A DNA stretch of 36,626 bases from Fluviicola sp. (GCA_021300395.1 JAJTEO010000007.1:1-36626); one strand, 5' to 3'; shown: positions 1-8,957, counted from the first letter of the stretch. Notes: a model not told the origin generated them from the sequence alone. Numbers and translations are program-made.

Positions 1-750
1 AAAAAGAAATTTCAATTCAAATTAGAAGAAAAAAACATTCCTTTCTTCAGTGTTTCTTATAAAACCTTAAAAAAAGAAAACTGTAAATATGCGAATGAAA
101 ATCGCAAGCATATTACTGATTCGACAAATTACTGGGATACTTTATGTACTTCAATCGACATACAATTAATGTCTTTTATTTTTAATGATAAATCACTTGA
201 ACAAAAAATCAACTCTTTCATTGAAAAAGAGGTTTGTGAATTTGGGAAAGGTTTTGACGACAATCTAAGTTTTAAAACGATCCAGCAATTACTAAACTCA
301 GTCTACAAACAAAACGATGAATATGGATATGAGCATAGTATTTCTTGTAATTTAATAGAACGTTTCGAAAATATTTTAACTTTTTCAATCAGCGATTATT
401 CATACGGCTTTGGAGCAGCTCATCCGAATCATTTTTCAGTCATGTATAACATTGATTTAAAAACTGGAAAACTAATTCAATTAGAAGATCTATTCAAAAA
501 AGGAACAAAAAATCAGTTAAATAAAATCGCTGAAAAATTATTCATCAATGAAAATGGCTCGGAAGGCTGGGATTTCGAACAAGGTCAATTTGAATTAAAT
601 TCAGATTTTATAATTCAAAAAGATGGCCTCCTTTTCACATTTGATGCTTATGAAATTGGTCCGTATGCTGCTGGTGATCCTTTTGTTTTTATTCCATTTT
701 CGAAGATTAAAAAATTATTGAAAGAACATCTTTCAATAATAAAAATTTAG
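1..750 (+). CDS. DUF4163/DUF3298 (RsiV-like) domain protein, 5' end missing
   Basis: The reading frame is open from base 1 and has no start in the window, so the gene begins upstream; the ATG at 169 is probably internal. The first ~50 residues contain a stretch (NIPFFSVSYKTL) like the start of a DUF4163 module. The rest fits DUF3298: a Y-G-F-G-A-A-H-P segment, then N-I-D-L-K-T-G-K and a leucine/aspartate-rich LEDLF, ending in a conserved-looking PFSKIKKLLKEHL. Proteins of this family in Bacteroidota are usually lipoproteins or secreted proteins of unknown role; RsiV and PdaC are the best-known relatives. A signal peptide would lie outside the window. Family assignment is from motif memory. 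Confidence 0.72.
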   Translation, partial: KKKFQFKLEEKNIPFFSVSYKTLKKENCKYANENRKHITDSTNYWDTLCTSIDIQLMSFIFNDKSLEQKINSFIEKEVCEFGKGFDDNLSFKTIQQLLNSVYKQNDEYGYEHSISCNLIERFENILTFSISDYSYGFGAAHPNHFSVMYNIDLKTGKLIQLEDLFKKGTKNQLNKIAEKLFINENGSEGWDFEQGQFELNSDFIIQKDGLLFTFDAYEIGPYAAGDPFVFIPFSKIKKLLKEHLSIIKI

Positions 751-945
751 TGATTGAAAATAATTCCTCTTTTTTACTTAAAAATTTCGAACAATAACAT
801 AATCTAATTGAAATTTAAACCCAATGTTTTTTCATGTCAATGAGAAAAATTATATTTTTAGTATTGAATTATTTTTTTAAATAAGATAACAAGACAAAAT
901 CTCAAAATACTATTGGAAAAATTTTAAAAAAATAAGTCATTTTAT

Positions 946-953
946 TATTTTTG
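946..953 (+). promoter_or_regulatory. possible -7 element (TAnnTTTG)
   Basis: TATTTTTG lies 40 bases before the ATG at 994 and fits the Bacteroidota -7 consensus. No TTG is found at the usual spacing upstream, so support is weak in such AT-rich DNA. The rest of the 751-993 gap is AT-rich and shows no gene or clear hairpin. Confidence 0.25.
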
Positions 954-993
954 CAATTCATAAAACTTTTTTATTATTTTACTTGGATAATTA

Positions 994-2066
994 ATGAAGG
1001 TATATACAATTTTATTCCTCATTCTTATTTTATGTCCTAACTGTAATTTCTCTCAGGAACTTGGTCCTCATTGGAATACAGTTTTAATAGATGAGATCGA
1101 TAGTCGTTTTGATATTTCGTATTCCCATTATTATAGTTCCGGTGGTATGGGCTCTAACTATGAAGAAATTCGTTATTTTCTCAAAAACAAAACAGGGAAA
1201 AGCTTTAAGATGAAAGCAACTGTGACAGTAGAATACACTTGTGGTAGAGTTAGAACATATGTATTAGATGTTAATAAAGTTGTTTCTTTAAAACCTTACG
1301 GAACTTGGGATAATGAGTCTGATTGGGTACACTTAGAATTTACCAATTGGAACAAAAAAGAATGTATAAAAAAACTAGATGAACTTAAATATACAACTAT
1401 AGAAAAAGTGAGTTTTGTTATATCTGATTTGATAGAAGATGGTAAAGAAATTGAACTAACAAAACCAGTAACAACTTCTTCTGTTCCAAATAATAATAAT
1501 AATAATAATACTCAGTCATCTGAAATTAGCTCTGCTTGTCCTGATGGAGGTTTTAGTTTTCAAAGTAGAATTATTCGCGAAGAATCTGTTGATATAGTAT
1601 GGTTAAACCAAGCTCCTAATTTCAGCACTTCAAGTAGCGGTGATTTTAAAACACATGGTGAGGCTTCAACTTTGATGAATTAAAACCATGCATTTCATAT
1701 GATGTTAAAATGCAAAGGGTTTGTTCAGATAATAAGCGTTCTAAATCAACTACTATAGGTTTAATAGAAACAGCTTGCCCAAAACCTGTTTTTAGGTCTT
1801 ATGAACACCTAAACAATTCATCTATCGAGCTAAATTACACTAAATTAAAGACTGAGAATAGTCCAACTATTATTTATCAGACAATTATACAATATAAACC
1901 TGGCGGTAGTAATATTTGGATAACAAAAGTGTTTACCGAAGGTCAAAAAATAATATTAACGGGACTAAGATCAAATAGTCAATATGAAGTTCGAGCAAGA
2001 TTTCAATATTCAAGTACTGAATTTTCAGAATATAGCAAAAACGAAATATTTCATACGAATCCATAA
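994..2066 (+). pseudogene. secreted fibronectin-III-like protein, frameshifted
   Basis: Two frames make one protein. The first part (994-1683) starts with a signal peptide of about 21 residues ending CNFSQ, then an unrecognised beta-rich domain, a run of seven Asn, and the start of a fibronectin-III-like domain. It stops at 1681-1683. The second frame is open only after a TGA at 1659-1661 and continues the same domain (FDELKPCISYDVKMQRVC), followed by a second FN3-like domain with the typical LTGLRSNSQYEVRARF strand, ending at 2066. Joining them needs the loss of one base (or gain of two) to be undone between about 1659 and 1683. There is no slippery heptamer or long homopolymer there, so programmed shifting is unlikely. 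FN3 proteins of this kind are usually surface or secreted; no T9SS sorting tail is visible. Confidence 0.7.
1489..1509 (+). repeat. (AAT)7 trinucleotide microsatellite
   Basis: Seven perfect AAT units encode seven consecutive Asn between the N-terminal domain and the FN3-like part of the secreted protein. Length change by slippage would keep the frame, so this repeat does not cause the frameshift about 170 bases downstream. Confidence 0.9.
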
Positions 2067-2087
2067 AAGTATAATTTAAACACATAT

Positions 2088-2112
2088 TGAAAATCTTATA
2101 TGAAAATCTTAT
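2088..2112 (+). repeat. 12-base direct repeat at a gene start
   Basis: TGAAAATCTTAT occurs at 2088-2099 and 2101-2112, separated by one A. The A at 2100 together with the second copy makes an ATG in frame with the signal peptide of the next gene. Confidence 0.8.
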
Positions 2113-4369
2113 TACTAAAAATGACTTTTAGAGAAATTATTACAAAAGTAATCAGTTCACTTCTGATTATTATTTCTTCATTTATATACAATTTTGTTTC
2201 CGCACAGAATTATTAAATTTGAATTCGAAATTAGATGCAGGATTTGCTGTTAATGGATCAAAATACAATTACCAAGGAAAAACATATGATTTGAATATCA
2301 TAATGCAATATGATGGACGTGGATTGGAGGGATTAAGAGATATCAGGGTAAAATCTGTCAGCTATGTTTTTAAGTTATCAAATATCCAATTTACAAAGTC
2401 AACTAGATGGATGGAATCTCAGTTCGCAAAGGCTGAAATGGATAAAGTTAATAGAAGCTATATTGATTTCACATTTGATTGCGATAAGTATACCAGCCAA
2501 AAAGTAAAAGAACATGTTAAATCTATAGGTTTTACTATAGTAGGAATTTCAAGTGCCCAATTTGAAAACACAGAAGTTGTTGAAGAAAGAATAAAAAATT
2601 ATATTAAATATTCTGAAAACAAACAATCTTACGATAAAACTATAAAGCAGGCTGACGATTATTTTGCCAAGCAAGACTATTCAAATGCTAAGCAATACTA
2701 CACTAGCGCGCAAAATATTTTACCTAATGTTAATTACCCTCAACAGCAAATTGATAAGATTAATAATATTTTAGCCAAACAAAAAGATAATGAGAATACA
2801 AATAGCTTTAATGACTTAATTAAAAAAGGTGATGCATCGTTTAATCAAAAAGATTATAATTCAGCAAAAAGATTTTATAACTCAGCAAACCAAATATTCC
2901 CTAATGAAAGTTATCCTAAAAATCAAATTAAGCGAATTGATGATCTAATTTCAAATGATAGAAATACTATTAATAGTAATTCTAATGTTAGTTCATCAAA
3001 TTATGGTAATTCTTCTTCTAATTCTAACAATCCAAATTACCAAAATAATTCAAATAAATTTTCAAATATGAATTCCGGAAGTTCTGAAATGAGTAATCTT
3101 TCAGATAAGGTAGTAGTTAAAGGAATTGGAAATGTCCAAGTATACCAACAGAATGGTCAATATTACATGTTGGATGAAAATGGTTCTAGTCATGTTACAT
3201 CGCAAGAGGCTTTTAATAAAATACATACTACAGCAAATAATAATAAAATCATTAGAGAACAGAATGCTAAAAATAAAACTGATTATGAGAATGCTCAAAA
3301 AGCTGAAATAGAACGAGTAAATACAATTAATCAAAATAAGAGATTGGAAATTCAAAAACAAACCGAGGATTTCAATAAAGCAACAGATCATTTGATTACT
3401 AGTTTTTATACTATGCAAACGATTAATAACTTGAGGTCAGATGTAGATGAAAACAGGTCCTTAGGAAGTAATTTTTCGAGTGTAGAAGAACTTGAGCAGG
3501 CTTTTCAACAAAAATATTCAAATCTCTCTAAATCCCTAGATAACTTGCATGAAAATGAACAAAACATGAATTTAAACAATTTAAATTACTATTCAACAGT
3601 AGGTGGAAATCAAGGTGCTACTGGAACATTAGTAGCAGGTGGTATGTATATATTCAATGAGATTCAAAACCAAAAAGAGAAAGAAAATGCACTTGCTGAA
3701 TTGGAAAGACAACGAAAAGAAGCATTAGCCGAAATTGAACGACAAAAACATTTACAACTTGTTAATATGCGTAAAGAACTATTATCAACTTTTCCAGAAG
3801 GAGGAATACCTTTATCATATCATAAAATAAATGTTCAAGAAATCTTCTTTTTTGTATATTCTATTGATCAAACTAAAATTAATGAAAAATATCCAACTGT
3901 AACTTTGTCTAATGTTTTCCCTTGGAAAAAATATTCTGACGAAACTTGGCCTTACCGTTCTGCTCTAGATTCAGAACTAAAAAATAAAGGTTTAACTAAC
4001 AATACTACTTTAGTTGGTTTTTACACCTCTAAAGAAATGGCTGAAGAAATGCGAAATTCATACATTAAATTAGCAGAAATGAGTCAACTGAAAATTCAAG
4101 ATTTATCTTTAATAGGAAAACCTTCGAATACATCGAATAATACTTCTGACTTTTGGGGAGAATCAAAAGCAACATCCAAATCACAACCAGAAATAAATAA
4201 ATCAGATGACGATTTTTGGGGGGTCCCTGTTAAACAAGAAAAGTCATCAAGTAATCCTTTAAAGACTGACAAACCAAATTCATCACCTAAAAATAATAAA
4301 ACAATTAAAAATGATGATGATTTTTGGGGTGAGCCAATAAAAAACACAAATGATAAGAAAAAACCATAA
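2100..4369 (+). pseudogene. secreted repeat protein with C-terminal FWG motifs, frameshifted after the signal peptide
   Basis: The start codon is ATG 2100 or ATG 2121, in the same frame. It encodes a hydrophobic signal peptide ending FVSAQNY, then a stop at 2214-2216. The body (from TTG 2219, 716 residues to 4369) is in the next frame and has no signal of its own. One missing base near 2207-2216 would join them. The body has two TPR-like repeats of about 60 residues (pattern Y-x-x-A-x-x-Y-x-x-A ... P-x-x-x-YP), an Asn/Ser-rich linker, a segment GIGNVQVYQQNGQYYMLDE, charged coiled-coil stretches, and a C-terminal tail with three copies of (D)DFWG followed by E or V. Function is unknown; I do not recognise the family. 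The next gene starts 12 bases after the stop, suggesting one operon. Confidence 0.65.
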
Positions 4370-4381
4370 TTAATTAAATTT

Positions 4382-5541
4382 ATGAAATCTCTATTTTTAA
4401 CATTAGTATTAATTTACTCTTCAATTCAAATATCGGCGCAAAATTCTGTTGCAAAGATAAAATACGGTCAAGCAGAAGAAGCCTATGCGAAAGGAAACTA
4501 TAAGGAAGCATTAGGATTTGTTGAAGAAACCGAAAAAATATTAAAATCAACAAATACTACTACATAACTGCAGCTGATGGTAAACCAGATCTTGAAGATA
4601 AATTCAAAGAAGTCTACTTTATAAGTGAGGAATTATTAAAATTCCCTAAAACAAAGAAAGATTTTGAAGCGCTATTGATTAGAAAAGAACAAGAACAAGC
4701 TGAGCAAGAAAGATTAAAAAAGGAAGAGAATGAACGTCAAAGAAAAATAGCTGAAGAAGCTAGAATAAAAGCAGCTGAAGAAGAAAAAATACGTAAAGAA
4801 AAAGAATTTCGAAATATAAGTTATGGCTGTTTCAAAATAGGATTTACTAGACCTTTAAATTCTGACATGAAAGAAAATATAACTTATAACCAATGGTTAT
4901 ATCAAAATAATTTAAAACCTCAAAGTCCATTTACGACCTCTATGCAACAAGGGGAGATTGGATTAAAAACTGGAGTTTCAATAGGTTTTGGAGGTATAAA
5001 AGGAATTGATATAATTAATTCAAAGTTAAACAACAATCGATTAGGATTTGGATTGAATTGGGATATTAATCAAACTTTCCAATTTTATAATCTAAATATA
5101 GCAGGCTTCCCACTAAACCAAAACTGGTATATTGAAGAAACAACAAAAACTCCATTCGCAATTACATCTTTAGGTTTAGGGCCTAACTTTTCTCTTCGAG
5201 TTGGAAAAGAAAAAACACTAATTGATTGTTATTTTAGACTAGACGCAAATCTTTTTTGGTTAGGCAGATATACAGCAAAGACATACGATATTGATGCAGG
5301 TTCAGTGGAAGCAAAAGGTTATAAATCATCTAAGGATAAATCGATCTCACCTACTTTTGGTCTTGCTTTAAGGAAAAACAAGATGAAATTGGGAGTCGAG
5401 TTTCGCTTAAACTTAAATGATAAATCTAGTTATTACGATGACTTTTCATATAATAATGGTGTTATTAATAATTCATATATTTATTACCCTCGTTATATAA
5501 ATTTAAGCTATTTATCTGTGCATTATGGTTTTGTTTTTTAA
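4382..5541 (+). pseudogene. putative outer-membrane beta-barrel protein with TPR-like N-terminus, frameshifted
   Basis: The first frame (4382-4567) has a signal peptide ending SAQ and one TPR-like unit (YGQAEEAYAKGNYKEALGFV), then stops at 4565-4567. The frame one base back is open through this point and continues YITAADGKPDLEDKFKEVYF, then a charged helical region rich in Glu/Lys (about 4680-4800), then a barrel-like C-terminal region with alternating hydrophobic strands ending in Phe (SVHYGFVF), as in outer-membrane proteins. One lost base in the ACTACTAC area (about 4552-4566) explains the split. An annotator would otherwise call 4382-4567 and a piece starting at TTG 4675. The ligand or partner is unknown. 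It sits 12 bases after the FWG-motif gene, so the two were probably co-expressed. Confidence 0.65.
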
Positions 5542-5615
5542 TCAAATCGCTTGAGTAAATTAAACATTAAAAAAGATTTACAAAACATTCATTATTCTAA
5601 TTTTTATGGTAACAA

Positions 5616-5645
5616 ATAATAATTCAAATTTTATTGAATTATTAT
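5616..5645. other. AT-only inverted repeat before lpdA
   Basis: Twelve-base arms (5616-5627 and 5634-5645) pair perfectly around a six-base loop. Only one G-C pair is present and there is no clear T-tract, so this could be a weak terminator, an operator or chance in AT-rich DNA. Nothing else stands out in the 5542-5799 gap apart from the promoter element near its end. Confidence 0.3.
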
Positions 5646-5771
5646 GGTATACTAACGTTTAATTAGCATTAATAATAATTGACAAATAAGTTTATCTTTA
5701 AAATAATACGAACACTAAAAAAAATGAATTATATAATTCTTAATATACCTTTAATATTTACTTATAAATTC

Positions 5772-5779
5772 TAACTTTG
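5772..5779 (+). promoter_or_regulatory. -7 element for lpdA
   Basis: TAACTTTG matches TAnnTTTG and lies 20 bases before the lpdA ATG at 5800. No convincing -33 TTG is seen at the usual distance. Confidence 0.45.
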
Positions 5780-5799
5780 CCTAAAATTTGAAAAAAATT

Positions 5800-7055
5800 A
5801 TGAGTACTTACGATATAACAATCATTGGTTCTGGACCTGGAGGATATGTTTCTGCAATTCGTTGCGCACAGTTAGGATTTAAAACAGCTCTTATTGAAAA
5901 ATACGACACATTGGGTGGTACTTGCTTGAATGTTGGTTGTATTCCATCAAAGGCTTTATTGGATTCTTCTGAACATTTTCATAATGCAAAACATAACTTT
6001 GCTGAGCATGGAATTGAAGTTTCTGGTTTAAAAGCGAACTTAGAACAAATGATCAACCGTAAGGCTGAAGTTATTTCTCAAACTTGTAATGGTATTAAAT
6101 TCTTAATGGATAAGAACAAAGTTGATGTTCATTATGGATTAGGTTCTTTTGTAGATAAAAACACTGTTAAAGTTACAGATAAAGACGGAAAAGAAACAAT
6201 CTTATCTACTAAAAATGTAATTATAGCAACTGGTTCAAAACCAAATTTCTTCCCAGGAATGGAGCCAGATAAAAAACGTATTATTACTTCAACTGAAGCT
6301 TTAAAATTGTCTGAAATTCCTAAAAAATTATTAGTAATTGGCGGTGGAGTTATCGGTTTAGAGTTAGGTTCTGTTTACGCTCGTTTAGGATCTGAAGTAG
6401 AAGTAATCGAATTTGCGGATTCAATTATTCCTACAATGGATAAAGCGTTAGGGAAAGAATTAACACGTGTATTGAAAAAAGAAGGTTTCAAATTCAATAT
6501 GCAACACAAAGTTCAAAGCGTTACTAATTTAGGTGATAAAGTAGTATTAAAAGCGTTGCTGCTGTTCCAAACATTTACGCAATCGGAGATGTTATTAAAG
6601 GTGCAATGTTGGCGCACAAAGCTGAAGAAGAAGGTGTTTATGTAGCTGAATTAATAGCTGGACAAAAACCTCATATCAATTATGCATTAATTCCAGGTGG
6701 TGTTTATACATGGCCAGAAGTTGCTGCAGTTGGTAAAACAGAAGAAGAATTAGTTGCTGCTGGAGTTGAATTCAAAGTTGGTTCTTTCCCAATCAAAGCA
6801 TTAGGAAGAGCAAGAGCATCTATGGATACTGCTGGTTTAGTAAAAGTATTAGCTGATAAGACAACAGATGAAATTTTAGGTGTTCACATGATTGCACCAC
6901 GTGCTGCTGATTTAATCATGGAAGCAGTGACAGCAATGGAATACAGAGCTTCTGCTGAGGATATCGCTCGTATTTGTCACCCACACCCAACGTATTCTGA
7001 AGCAGTGAAAGAGGCTGCATTAGATGCTACGGATAAAAGAGCATTACACGCTTAA
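5800..7055 (+). pseudogene. lpdA: dihydrolipoyl dehydrogenase (E3), internal deletion and frameshift
   Basis: E3 is the FAD enzyme that reoxidises dihydrolipoamide in the pyruvate, 2-oxoglutarate, branched-chain and glycine complexes. The N-terminal part (5800 to about 6550, 251 residues) has the FAD loop GSGPGGY, the redox disulfide GGTCLNVGC and the NAD loop GGGVIGLE. The C-terminal part (about 6555-7055, 166 residues) has [18 protein letters not shown] and the catalytic HPHPTYSEA. Between KVVLKA and [12 protein letters not shown] about 48-50 residues expected in E3 proteins of about 465 residues are absent, including the G-R-x-P strand, and the frame changes by one. The junction lies in 6540-6555. 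Unless the deletion is an assembly error, the product is a truncated protein. The start is ATG 5800 rather than TTG 5788, because MSTYDITIIG fits the family. Confidence 0.9.
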
Positions 7056-7056
7056 C

Positions 7057-7104
7057 TTCGACTTCGCTCAGTTTGCGTGGTTCGACTTCGCTTAGTTAGC
7101 GTTT
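7057..7104 (+). repeat. tandem pair of 24-base TTCGACTTCGCT repeats
   Basis: Copies at 7057-7080 and 7081-7104 match at 20 of 24 positions and begin one base after the lpdA stop codon. The core TTCGACTTCGCT(C/T)AGTT is unlike the surrounding AT-rich DNA. A diverged third copy starts at 12708. Such short TTCGACT-C-GCTCA elements are, to my memory, frequent between genes in Flavobacteriales. Confidence 0.75.
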
Positions 7105-7153
7105 ATAAGATTTAAGACTTAAAGACAAAAGAATTTAAGACTAATAAATAATT

Positions 7154-7188
7154 AAAAAGCCGATTCATTCATTTGAATCGGCTTTTTT
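7154..7188. terminator. bidirectional terminator between lpdA and the convergent padR operon
   Basis: Nine-base arms GCCGATTCA (7159-7167) and TGAATCGGC (7174-7182) surround a six-base loop. They are flanked by five A (7154-7158) and six T (7183-7188), so the hairpin can end transcription on both strands, which fits the convergent genes on each side. Confidence 0.88.
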
Positions 7189-7210
7189 GTATCATAGAAT
7201 TTAAAGACTT

Positions 7211-8452
7211 TTAGATGCAACTTGCTTCAATCAAACGAATATCAATTTCTAATTGGTTTAGATTTCTAACTATAGTTTCAAAAGGTGTTACAGAAAAGTA
7301 AATGTGTTCCCAATCTGTTTTAACCGATTTTCCATCAAAAGTTCTATTTTGATTATCCAAATTCAATATTGATTTTGAAGAAATTTTGAAATATTGATTT
7401 ACATAACTTTGGTAGGTTTTCAATTCCTTTTTTAAATGAATTAATATCTCTTTAGGTAAATCTTTTTCTGGATTTCTAGTATAACTTTTAAAGAAAAATT
7501 GATGACAAGACAAATAATCATTTCTATACCCCATCAATAACTCCTCCTCATTTACGGATTTACCTTCTCCTAAATATTTGTACAAACTATTTCTAACTTC
7601 AGAAATGTTATTTAATACCTTCTCCGTTTTTTGTTTTAACTCTATCCTAACTAATGAATCGATTTCGATTTTATTAGTTTTATCATCCAATGATGACGAC
7701 GCAAATATCGTTACATTTTTCAAATGTAAATCTGCAATCTCAATCGCTTCTTCTTTATATTTCGCACCATAAATTGCCGTAAGCGTAAACAATAATCCTC
7801 CCGCAATCACAACCATGATTGATGATAAGATTGTATTCATTTTCGTATCAGGATTTCTTATACCCGAAAAAAAGAACACCGGTAAAAACAAGAAAAATAG
7901 TACACCCAACGCCAATAGCCACATAAATCTAGCTCCTGGCCAATGCATGATTTTGAAGAGTGTTGATAAACAAAATAAAATACCAAAGATTACTCCAAAT
8001 CCAATAATAAATTTTTGCTGGACTACTTTGACCTCTTTTGATTTAATTAAGAAAAATATAGGTAAAAAGATAAAACTAATAGAAATTATTGCTAATTGTA
8101 ATAATACACTTGCACCAGGCCAATGCATAATTTTAAATATTGCTCCGATAGCAAAGGTTATAGCGGAAAACATTCCACTTCTCAACATGACTTTTTTCAT
8201 GGCATAATAATGTTTAAATGTTAATAATAAATCTGTCTCTTCTTGAATTTCTTTCAATTCCTTTTTGAAGAAACGCGGCAATACACTTCGATAATAATCA
8301 TCAAAGTTTTTGTCGGGTGACATTTCATTTTCAATAACACAACAAATATGATCCAAGAGGCTTAACTGCAGTTCCTCCGTCTTGATTCCGTTACGTCTAA
8401 CATCCTCCAGAATAAAATCAACTTGATCTTTACTTAACTCATACACATTCAA
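7211..8452 (-). CDS. PadR-linked membrane protein with duplicated FKIMHWPGA motif
   Basis: The 413-residue protein starts with an about 85-residue soluble domain (ELQLSLLDHICCVIENEM, then FDDYYRSVLPRFFKKELKEIQEETDLLL). By position it resembles the sensor-like N-terminal domains (HAAS/DUF1700 type) that follow PadR regulators in other phyla. Five or more membrane segments follow in about residues 92-235. The motif FKIMHWPGA occurs at 106-114 and 166-174, each inside a similar helix pair, indicating an internal duplication. A related motif is known in GldL-type membrane proteins of Bacteroidota, but this is not GldL. The last about 180 residues are soluble and helical. The start ATG overlaps the padR stop by four bases (ATGA), so the two are translationally coupled. 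The ligand is unknown. Confidence 0.72.
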   Translation of the reverse strand: MNVYELSKDQVDFILEDVRRNGIKTEELQLSLLDHICCVIENEMSPDKNFDDYYRSVLPRFFKKELKEIQEETDLLLTFKHYYAMKKVMLRSGMFSAITFAIGAIFKIMHWPGASVLLQLAIISISFIFLPIFFLIKSKEVKVVQQKFIIGFGVIFGILFCLSTLFKIMHWPGARFMWLLALGVLFFLFLPVFFFSGIRNPDTKMNTILSSIMVVIAGGLLFTLTAIYGAKYKEEAIEIADLHLKNVTIFASSSLDDKTNKIEIDSLVRIELKQKTEKVLNNISEVRNSLYKYLGEGKSVNEEELLMGYRNDYLSCHQFFFKSYTRNPEKDLPKEILIHLKKELKTYQSYVNQYFKISSKSILNLDNQNRTFDGKSVKTDWEHIYFSVTPFETIVRNLNQLEIDIRLIEASCI

Positions 8453-8787
8453 CCCATTTTTGGTTTTAAGTCTAACAGAAATATCATTGTATCAATGAAA
8501 TCTGAATACTCATTCACTTTTTCTTTGGCTATTTGCTTTCCCGTAATTGTAACAGAGTAATACTTACGAATGCGATTTCCTACATTTACCACATCGGTGG
8601 ATAAAATTCCTTGCGCTTCCAAAGCATGTAATGTAGGGTACAATGCTCCTTCTGTCAATTGAATTTTACCTCCAGTAAGCTCTTTTACTTTCTGAGTAAT
8701 CTCATAGCCATACATTTTGTCACTTTCTGACAATAACTTTAAAATGATCGTTTTTAAAGTTCCTTTTATAAGTTCTGATGAATACAT
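8449..8787 (-). CDS. PadR family transcriptional regulator
   Basis: The 112-residue protein has the full winged-helix PadR pattern: ELIKGTLKTIILKLLSES, MYGYEITQKVKELTGG, the recognition segment TEGALYPTLHALEAQGIL and the wing with RKYYSVTITGKQIAKE. PadR proteins of this short type repress a neighbouring membrane protein or transporter and usually their own gene. Here the partner is the membrane protein at 7211-8452, whose start overlaps the padR stop. A TAnnTTTG element lies only four bases before the ATG. A TACT(N4)AGTA inverted repeat just upstream could be an operator. The inducer cannot be inferred. Confidence 0.9.
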   Translation of the reverse strand: MYSSELIKGTLKTIILKLLSESDKMYGYEITQKVKELTGGKIQLTEGALYPTLHALEAQGILSTDVVNVGNRIRKYYSVTITGKQIAKEKVNEYSDFIDTMIFLLDLKPKMG

Positions 8788-8791
8788 GATA

Positions 8792-8799
8792 CAAATATA
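8792..8799 (-). promoter_or_regulatory. -7 element directly before padR
   Basis: On the - strand TATATTTG matches TAnnTTTG and ends four bases before the padR ATG. Transcription would start at or next to the start codon, giving a leaderless or nearly leaderless mRNA. No -33 TTG at the usual spacing was found. Confidence 0.45.
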
Positions 8800-8804
8800 T
8801 ATAT

Positions 8805-8816
8805 TACTTTTTAGTA
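8805..8816. promoter_or_regulatory. possible PadR operator
   Basis: TACT-TTTT-AGTA is a small perfect inverted repeat located where a repressor would block the padR promoter (-7 element at 8792-8799). The arms are only four bases, so chance is possible in this AT-rich gap. Confidence 0.25.
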
Positions 8817-8874
8817 TACCTAATTTTCTTATGTATATAATTTTAAAAGTTAAATTACTTAATGTTTAAAAATG

Positions 8875-8904
8875 AAAAAAGCCAATTCAAATCAATGAAT
8901 TGGC
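8875..8904 (-). terminator. terminator after the dpp11-hepT-mntA-TM genes
   Basis: The arms GCCAATTCA (8881-8889) and TGAATTGGC (8896-8904) enclose six bases. On the - strand the stem is followed by six T (8875-8880). It lies 53 bases past the stop of the 63-residue membrane protein gene. Read on the - strand it is almost identical to the terminator at 7154-7188. Confidence 0.88.
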
Positions 8905-8957
8905 TAACAATTATAATGGAGTTTATTTATTCTTTTACAAATCACTCACAGAAATTC

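Noticed and set aside
169-750. Separate 193-codon gene starting at ATG 169
   Set aside because: The same frame is open back to base 1 with family-like sequence before it, so the ATG is internal to a truncated gene.
1659-1683. Programmed ribosomal frameshift in the FN3 gene
   Set aside because: No slippery heptamer, stimulatory structure or homopolymer is visible, and two neighbouring genes show similar single-base shifts, so mutation or sequence error is simpler.
4096-4347. 83-codon - strand frame with repeated GSPQKSS-like pieces
   Set aside because: It is the antisense image of the three FWG repeats.
994-7055. Insertion sequence or prophage as cause of the gene damage
   Set aside because: No transposase, integrase, terminal inverted repeat pair or target duplication was seen.
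7057-7104. CRISPR array
   Set aside because: Only two adjoining 24-base copies exist, with no spacers and no cas genes.
7815-8207. 130-codon + strand frame with repeated APGQC motif
   Set aside because: It is antisense to the duplicated FKIMHWPGA helix pairs of the PadR-linked membrane protein and has no independent support.
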